DNA of 64,000 bases, taken from the NCBI GenBank assembly GCA_963802795.1, contig CAWDJV010000002.1, forward strand, positions 1 to 64,000. The letters are read 5' to 3'. This document shows, piece by piece, positions 60,758 through 64,000 of this stretch. Numbering within the stretch: position 1 is the stretch's first letter; each line of letters opens with the position of its first letter. The notes beneath the pieces are model-generated. The model searched no databases and was not told the origin of the DNA. It saw only the letters and a list, made by a program, of their open reading frames with translations. Both the position numbers and the translations under genes were made by a program. The DNA is from JAIBJN01 sp963802795. Its GTDB lineage: Bacteria; Actinomycetota; Thermoleophilia; Gaiellales; Gaiellaceae.

Positions 60758-61586
60758 GGTCGTACACCTTTCGGAGGCGCTTGGCGTCCACGTGGCTGTA
60801 GATCTGGGTCGTGGAGAGGGAGGAGTGGCCGAGCAGCTCCTGGATGGTCCTGAGGTCGGCTCCGCCTTCGAGGAGATGGGTGGCGAAGGCGTGGCGGAGC
60901 TGGTGGGGGTTGGGCAGGAGCCGCCGTAGAGTCGAGGTGTCGAGCGGCCTCCCGCGCGCCGAGAGGAAGAGCGCGTCGACCGCCCCGCGGGCGAGCTCCG
61001 GCCGCCCGTCCTCGAGGTAGCGCCGCAGCCGGTAGGCGGCCTCCTCGCCGAGCGGGACGACGCGCTCCTTGCCGCCCTTGCCGCGCACGTGGACGAGCTC
61101 CTGCTCGAAGTCGACGTCGGCGAGCGCGAGGTCGACGGCCTCCTGGGCCCGGAGCCCGGCGGAGTAGACGAGCTCGAGGAGCGCGCGGTTGCGCAGGCCG
61201 AGCGGGCCGTCGACCTCGACGTCCGCGAGCAGCCCGTCCGTCTCCGCAGGTCGCGGAGCATGGGGGAGGCGCCGCCTGCGCCGCCCGGAGACCGCGAGGT
61301 CGGGAACGTTGGCGGGCCCGCGCGTCGCCCGTATGAGAGAGCGGACGGCGGCAAGCTTGCGCGCGATCGTCGTCTGCGCGAGCTTGCGGGGCCGGCGCCC
61401 GGGCCGGTCGGCCCCGAGCTCGGCCGCATAGCGGGCGAAGGCGCGTGCGTCGAACGCGTCGAGCTCGAGCCGGTTGCGGCGGAGCCAGCTCGACAGCTCG
61501 TCCAGGTCGCGCCGATAGGCGCGCCGGGTCGCCTCGGAGAGCGACTGGCTGCGCAGGAAGGCGTCGATGGCGGCGTCCGTGCCCAC
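60738..61586 (-). CDS. Tyrosine recombinase, XerC-like
   Basis: A 282-residue protein with the same architecture as its neighbour: DAAIDAFLRSQSLSEATRRA core-binding start, LVYSAGLRAQEAVDLALADV, VRGKGGKERVVPLGEEAA, NPHQLRHAFATHLLEGGADL and LGHSSLSTTQIYSHVDAKRL. GTG 61586 is the first start before the core-binding domain; a longer frame upstream lacks family similarity. It is the first gene of the pair and lies 36 bases from a divergent gene. Which of the two is C or D is not certain. Confidence 0.88.
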   Translation of the reverse strand: MGTDAAIDAFLRSQSLSEATRRAYRRDLDELSSWLRRNRLELDAFDARAFARYAAELGADRPGRRPRKLAQTTIARKLAAVRSLIRATRGPANVPDLAVSGRRRRRLPHAPRPAETDGLLADVEVDGPLGLRNRALLELVYSAGLRAQEAVDLALADVDFEQELVHVRGKGGKERVVPLGEEAAYRLRRYLEDGRPELARGAVDALFLSARGRPLDTSTLRRLLPNPHQLRHAFATHLLEGGADLRTIQELLGHSSLSTTQIYSHVDAKRLRKVYDRAHPRA

Positions 61587-61622
61587 GACGGGCAATTCCG
61601 TCTCGCGCCTAGGCTTCCTGCC

Positions 61623-62238
61623 GTGCTTCTCCGCGCACGGGTCCGCGACCTCGTCCTCGCGAGCTGGGAAACGGAGGCCGAACGGGTTGCGCGCATCCTT
61701 CCCGGCGGTCTCGAGCCTGCGACGGTCGACGGCCGGCATCTGGTGACGATCGCCGCGCTCCGCTGGGACGGCGGCCGCCTCGGGCGCGTCCCGGTACCCC
61801 ACTTCTCACAGCTGAACGTCCGTGCCTACGCGCGCCACGCGCGGCGAGATCGCCGTCGTCTTCCTCGCGGTGCGCGTCACGGCGCTGGGTCTTGGCGCAG
61901 CGCTGTTCGGAGTCCCGGTTCGTCCCGCGCGCGTGCGCGCGCGCGAGGGGGAGGTGGAGGCCGGCGGCTCCGGCGTGTCGCTCCGCTACGAGCGCCGCGG
62001 GCCCGCCGACCCCAGCGAGCTTGGCTCGCACGAGCTGGGGCTCTTCGAGGCGGCGGGAGTGCGCGCCTTTCGCATCCGGCGGGGTGAGGCGACCTGGGAG
62101 CGTGCCGAGCCCGCGGGCCCTGTGCGGGCCGATCCGCTGCTCGCGCTCGGCTTCGAGGTGGAGGGGCCGCCGGAGATCCGGTACGCAGCCCACGCCTTCT
62201 TCGAGGCCGAGCTCCCGCCCCGCAAAGTGGAGCCCTAG
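61623..62238 (+). pseudogene. DUF2071-like protein, one frameshift
   Basis: The GTG at 61623 gives LLRARVRDLVLASWETEAER and VARILPGGLEPATVDGRHLV, then VPVPHFSQLNVRAYAR, the YqjF/DUF2071 pattern (PxGLxP, then NLRTYV). The frame breaks near 61830-61845 and continues as TRGEIAVVFLAVRVTALGLG to PEIRYAAHAFFEAELPPRKV. Combined ~205 residues. Function unknown. It ends in a four-base overlap with the convergent zinc-ribbon gene. Confidence 0.7.
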
Positions 62239-62498
62239 AGCCCGGGCGGGCGGGCGGGAGCGTTGGCGCCCGTCCTGGCCTCGAGCCACGCCTCGACGCT
62301 GTCGTGCGGCTCGATCGTCGTCTCGTCCCCTTCAACGCGGACGGAGTAGATGTGGCCTTCGAGGCACCGGAAGAGCCGTTCCTCGAACGGCTTCCTCCAC
62401 CAGAGCACGCCGACCGTGCCCACGAACGGGGCGCCGACGGTCGTAGCCGGGGGCGCTTCGCAGCCCGGGCAGCGGTGCTTGGGCACGCTCTCTTCCAC
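62235..62498 (-). CDS. Small protein with an N-terminal CxxC zinc-ribbon-like motif
   Basis: An 87-residue protein starting at a GTG (VEESVPKHRCPGCEAPPATT), with a single CPGC knuckle and a later Cys in ERLFRCLEGHIYSVRVEGDE, plus WWRKPFEE between. The C-CH pattern could bind one zinc. The C-terminus is helical. No family recognised. Confidence 0.6.
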   Translation of the reverse strand: MEESVPKHRCPGCEAPPATTVGAPFVGTVGVLWWRKPFEERLFRCLEGHIYSVRVEGDETTIEPHDSVEAWLEARTGANAPARPPGL

Positions 62499-62519
62499 CG
62501 CCGAAGCGTACGAGAGAGG

Positions 62520-62555
62520 GGTGGAGGGCGGCCCCGGTGGGAGCCGCCCTCCACC
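62520..62555 (-). terminator. Terminator of the amidohydrolase gene
   Basis: A 13-bp perfect stem (GGTGGAGGGCGGC with GCCGCCCTCCACC) and a 10-base loop, 13 bases past the amidohydrolase stop at 62569 on the minus strand. Confidence 0.7.
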
Positions 62556-62568
62556 TGCCGGTGATCTC

Positions 62569-64000
62569 CTAGTCGAGCCCTCCAAACTCGGCGTCGCCGT
62601 AGACGACTTCGCCGTTCACGACCGTGAGGACGGACGTGAGGCCCTTGATGTCGTCCACCGGAACCGTGAAGTAGTCCCGGTCGAGGACGATCAGGTCCGC
62701 GTACTTGCCCGGCTCGAGCGTCCCGACCTTTCCGTCGAGGTCGAGGAACCAGTCACACCGCTCGGTCTGGAAGCGCAGAGCCTCCGTCCGGGTCAGGCGC
62801 TGGTCCGGGGCGACGCCCTCGCCGCCCACGATCGTCTTGCCGCTGACCATGTACCAGGTGTTGATGAAGGGCGGATAGGGCGAGACGTTGTACGCGTCGG
62901 TGCCCGCGCACGCCTCCGTGTCGCTGTCGTAGACCCGCTTGTAGGGCGGATGGTCTGTGCCCGTGGAGTCGAAGTTCGTGTCCGTCGGGACGATGCCGGC
63001 GTTCAGTGCCCCGAGCCGGGTCAGCGTGTCGGCGCTCGGCTCGGCAGGCCCGTCGCCGGGGTGCAGCATCCGCCAGTTGAGGTCGGTGATCGGGAACTCC
63101 TCGTTCACCTCTTCCCACATGTCGATCATGGAGTGCTGGGTGTCGTCCGTCGTGGCGTGGTGCTCGAACTCCCACTCGTTCGAGGCGAGGTAGCGGAGGA
63201 TCTCCATGTACTCGTCCTCCGGATAGCCCTCCGGCCCCACCGCCAGAACCTCCTCGCCGACCCCGCCGATCCGGAGCATGTCGTCGCCGATCGTGCTGAC
63301 CGCCGTCGTCGTGTAGTCCTGGACGCACGGCATGCCGATGATGGTCGCGAAGCAGCTGAAGCTGAAGCGGACACGCGCGTCCAGCTCGCCGTCGCGGTGC
63401 AGCCTGTTGATTGCCTGGTAGCCGTTGTTGCCGCGGATGACCGGGTCGGGCTGGCCCGTCGGGCTGAACGGGTTGTTTCCGCCGGGATCGTCCCAGCCGG
63501 TCAGCCCGCGCATGTTGAGGTCGCGGATGAAGTCCTTCGTGCACCCGATCTGCTCTTCGCGCGTCAGGGTGAAGAGCTCGGCGCCGATCGTGCGCTGAGC
63601 CAGCGTGTTCGCGGCGCCCGTCACCTGGCCGGTCGGCTGGCCGTCGGGGCCGACGACGACGCCCGGCATTCCCGCAGTGAGCCCGAGGACGCTGAGCCCC
63701 AGCGAGTTGAGCTGCCCGCCCGCGAAGCCCCCTCCCTGGATGTAGACGGGGTGGTTCGGGGCCGCCGAGTCGAGTTCGGCCTTCGTGAGCATCCCCTTCA
63801 CGTCCTCGAACTGGTTGACGTTCCAGCCTCCGCCGATCTGGAAGAGCCACTTCCCGGCCGGAGTCTGCGACGCCTTGAGGGCGACGTTGGCGATCGCCTC
63901 GGCACGCTCCCAGAACGGGTCGAAGCGGGGCGAGCGCGAGAAGCAGAAGTACGAGCCCATCCGGATGCCGTGGAGATGTGCGTCGATGAGCCCCGGGAGC
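62569..64000 (-). CDS. Amidohydrolase (YtcJ-like, Amidohydro_3), 5' end beyond the right edge
   Basis: At least 477 residues are visible; the frame is open to base 64000, reading LPGLIDAHLHGIRMGSYFCF, which contains the first metal motif HLH. The internal ATG at 63960 is therefore not the start. Further landmarks: LNSLGLSVLGLTAGMPGVVV, LTGWDDPGGNNPFSPTGQPD, HHATTDDTQHSMIDMWEE and the C-terminal RFQTERCDWFLDLDGKVGTL before YADLIVLDRDYF. A paralogue of the Tat-exported enzyme at 39860-41605. The substrate is unknown. Confidence 0.88.
   Translation of the reverse strand, partial: LPGLIDAHLHGIRMGSYFCFSRSPRFDPFWERAEAIANVALKASQTPAGKWLFQIGGGWNVNQFEDVKGMLTKAELDSAAPNHPVYIQGGGFAGGQLNSLGLSVLGLTAGMPGVVVGPDGQPTGQVTGAANTLAQRTIGAELFTLTREEQIGCTKDFIRDLNMRGLTGWDDPGGNNPFSPTGQPDPVIRGNNGYQAINRLHRDGELDARVRFSFSCFATIIGMPCVQDYTTTAVSTIGDDMLRIGGVGEEVLAVGPEGYPEDEYMEILRYLASNEWEFEHHATTDDTQHSMIDMWEEVNEEFPITDLNWRMLHPGDGPAEPSADTLTRLGALNAGIVPTDTNFDSTGTDHPPYKRVYDSDTEACAGTDAYNVSPYPPFINTWYMVSGKTIVGGEGVAPDQRLTRTEALRFQTERCDWFLDLDGKVGTLEPGKYADLIVLDRDYFTVPVDDIKGLTSVLTVVNGEVVYGDAEFGGLD

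Overview
This 64 kb window is very GC-rich DNA. GTG starts are frequent, genes often overlap by 4 bases (GTGA/ATGA), and at least one regulator looks leaderless. The gene content (Cupin_4 protein, Mn-catalase, MoaD-MoaE fusion, split acyl-CoA carboxylase and methylmalonyl-CoA mutase parts, SelA/SelB/tRNA-Sec) suggests a soil-type actinobacterium, probably of class Thermoleophilia. That placement is inference; there is no rRNA in the window.

Layout. 1-6450: a stress and envelope cluster with an edge-truncated TetR-SpoIIE-type fusion diverging from four small membrane or coiled-coil proteins, then Mn-catalase, a membrane-anchored PRC-barrel-like protein and a DUF2254 membrane protein. 6451-14741: the selC locus. 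An intact tRNA-Sec (14648-14741) and a partial copy of its 3' half (6902-6963) bracket about 7.7 kb that carries a DoxX protein, threonine synthase under a SAM-I riboswitch, and a two-gene putative conflict system: Trypco2 plus a trypsin/STAND-NTPase/14-blade WD40 protein. 14789-20593: a beta-glucoside uptake and hydrolysis operon with a divergent LacI regulator and twin operators. 20963-24009: selB-selA. 24057-29143: VanW, BioY, a LOG protein, a site-2 protease and a secreted protein. 29182-35768: MoaD-MoaE fusion, methylmalonyl-CoA mutase large chain, acyl-CoA carboxylase beta, and a DGPF/ECF42 sigma pair. 35740-41605: an anchored propeller, a GGDEF/HD-GYP protein, small ORFs and a Tat-exported amidohydrolase. 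41874-44775: an epsilon-like peptide, a double GNAT and the biotin carboxylase/carrier chain. 45727-47081: a Cupin_4 (JmjC-fold) oxygenase preceded by a 60-residue Asp/Thr-repeat peptide, the most novel-looking pair here. 47193-49851: sucC, methyltransferase, sucD. 49860-52369: a minus-strand operon full of frameshifts (two ferritin-like proteins, an L,D-transpeptidase, a small anchored protein). 52475-59230: aminotransferase, cupin-TPR, PDZ-Lon protease, malate dehydrogenase, isocitrate dehydrogenase, citrate synthase, HEAT-like protein. 59305-64000: beta-carbonic anhydrase, tandem Xer recombinases, DUF2071-like protein, zinc-ribbon protein and an edge-truncated amidohydrolase.

Together the core genes describe an aerobic heterotroph with a TCA cycle, propionyl-CoA/methylmalonyl-CoA metabolism, molybdenum cofactor synthesis and selenocysteine decoding. 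No selenoprotein gene was recognised in the window. More than a dozen one-base frameshifts interrupt otherwise conserved genes. They are concentrated in the sugar operon and in 49.9-52.4 kb, so part of the apparent gene decay may be assembly error.
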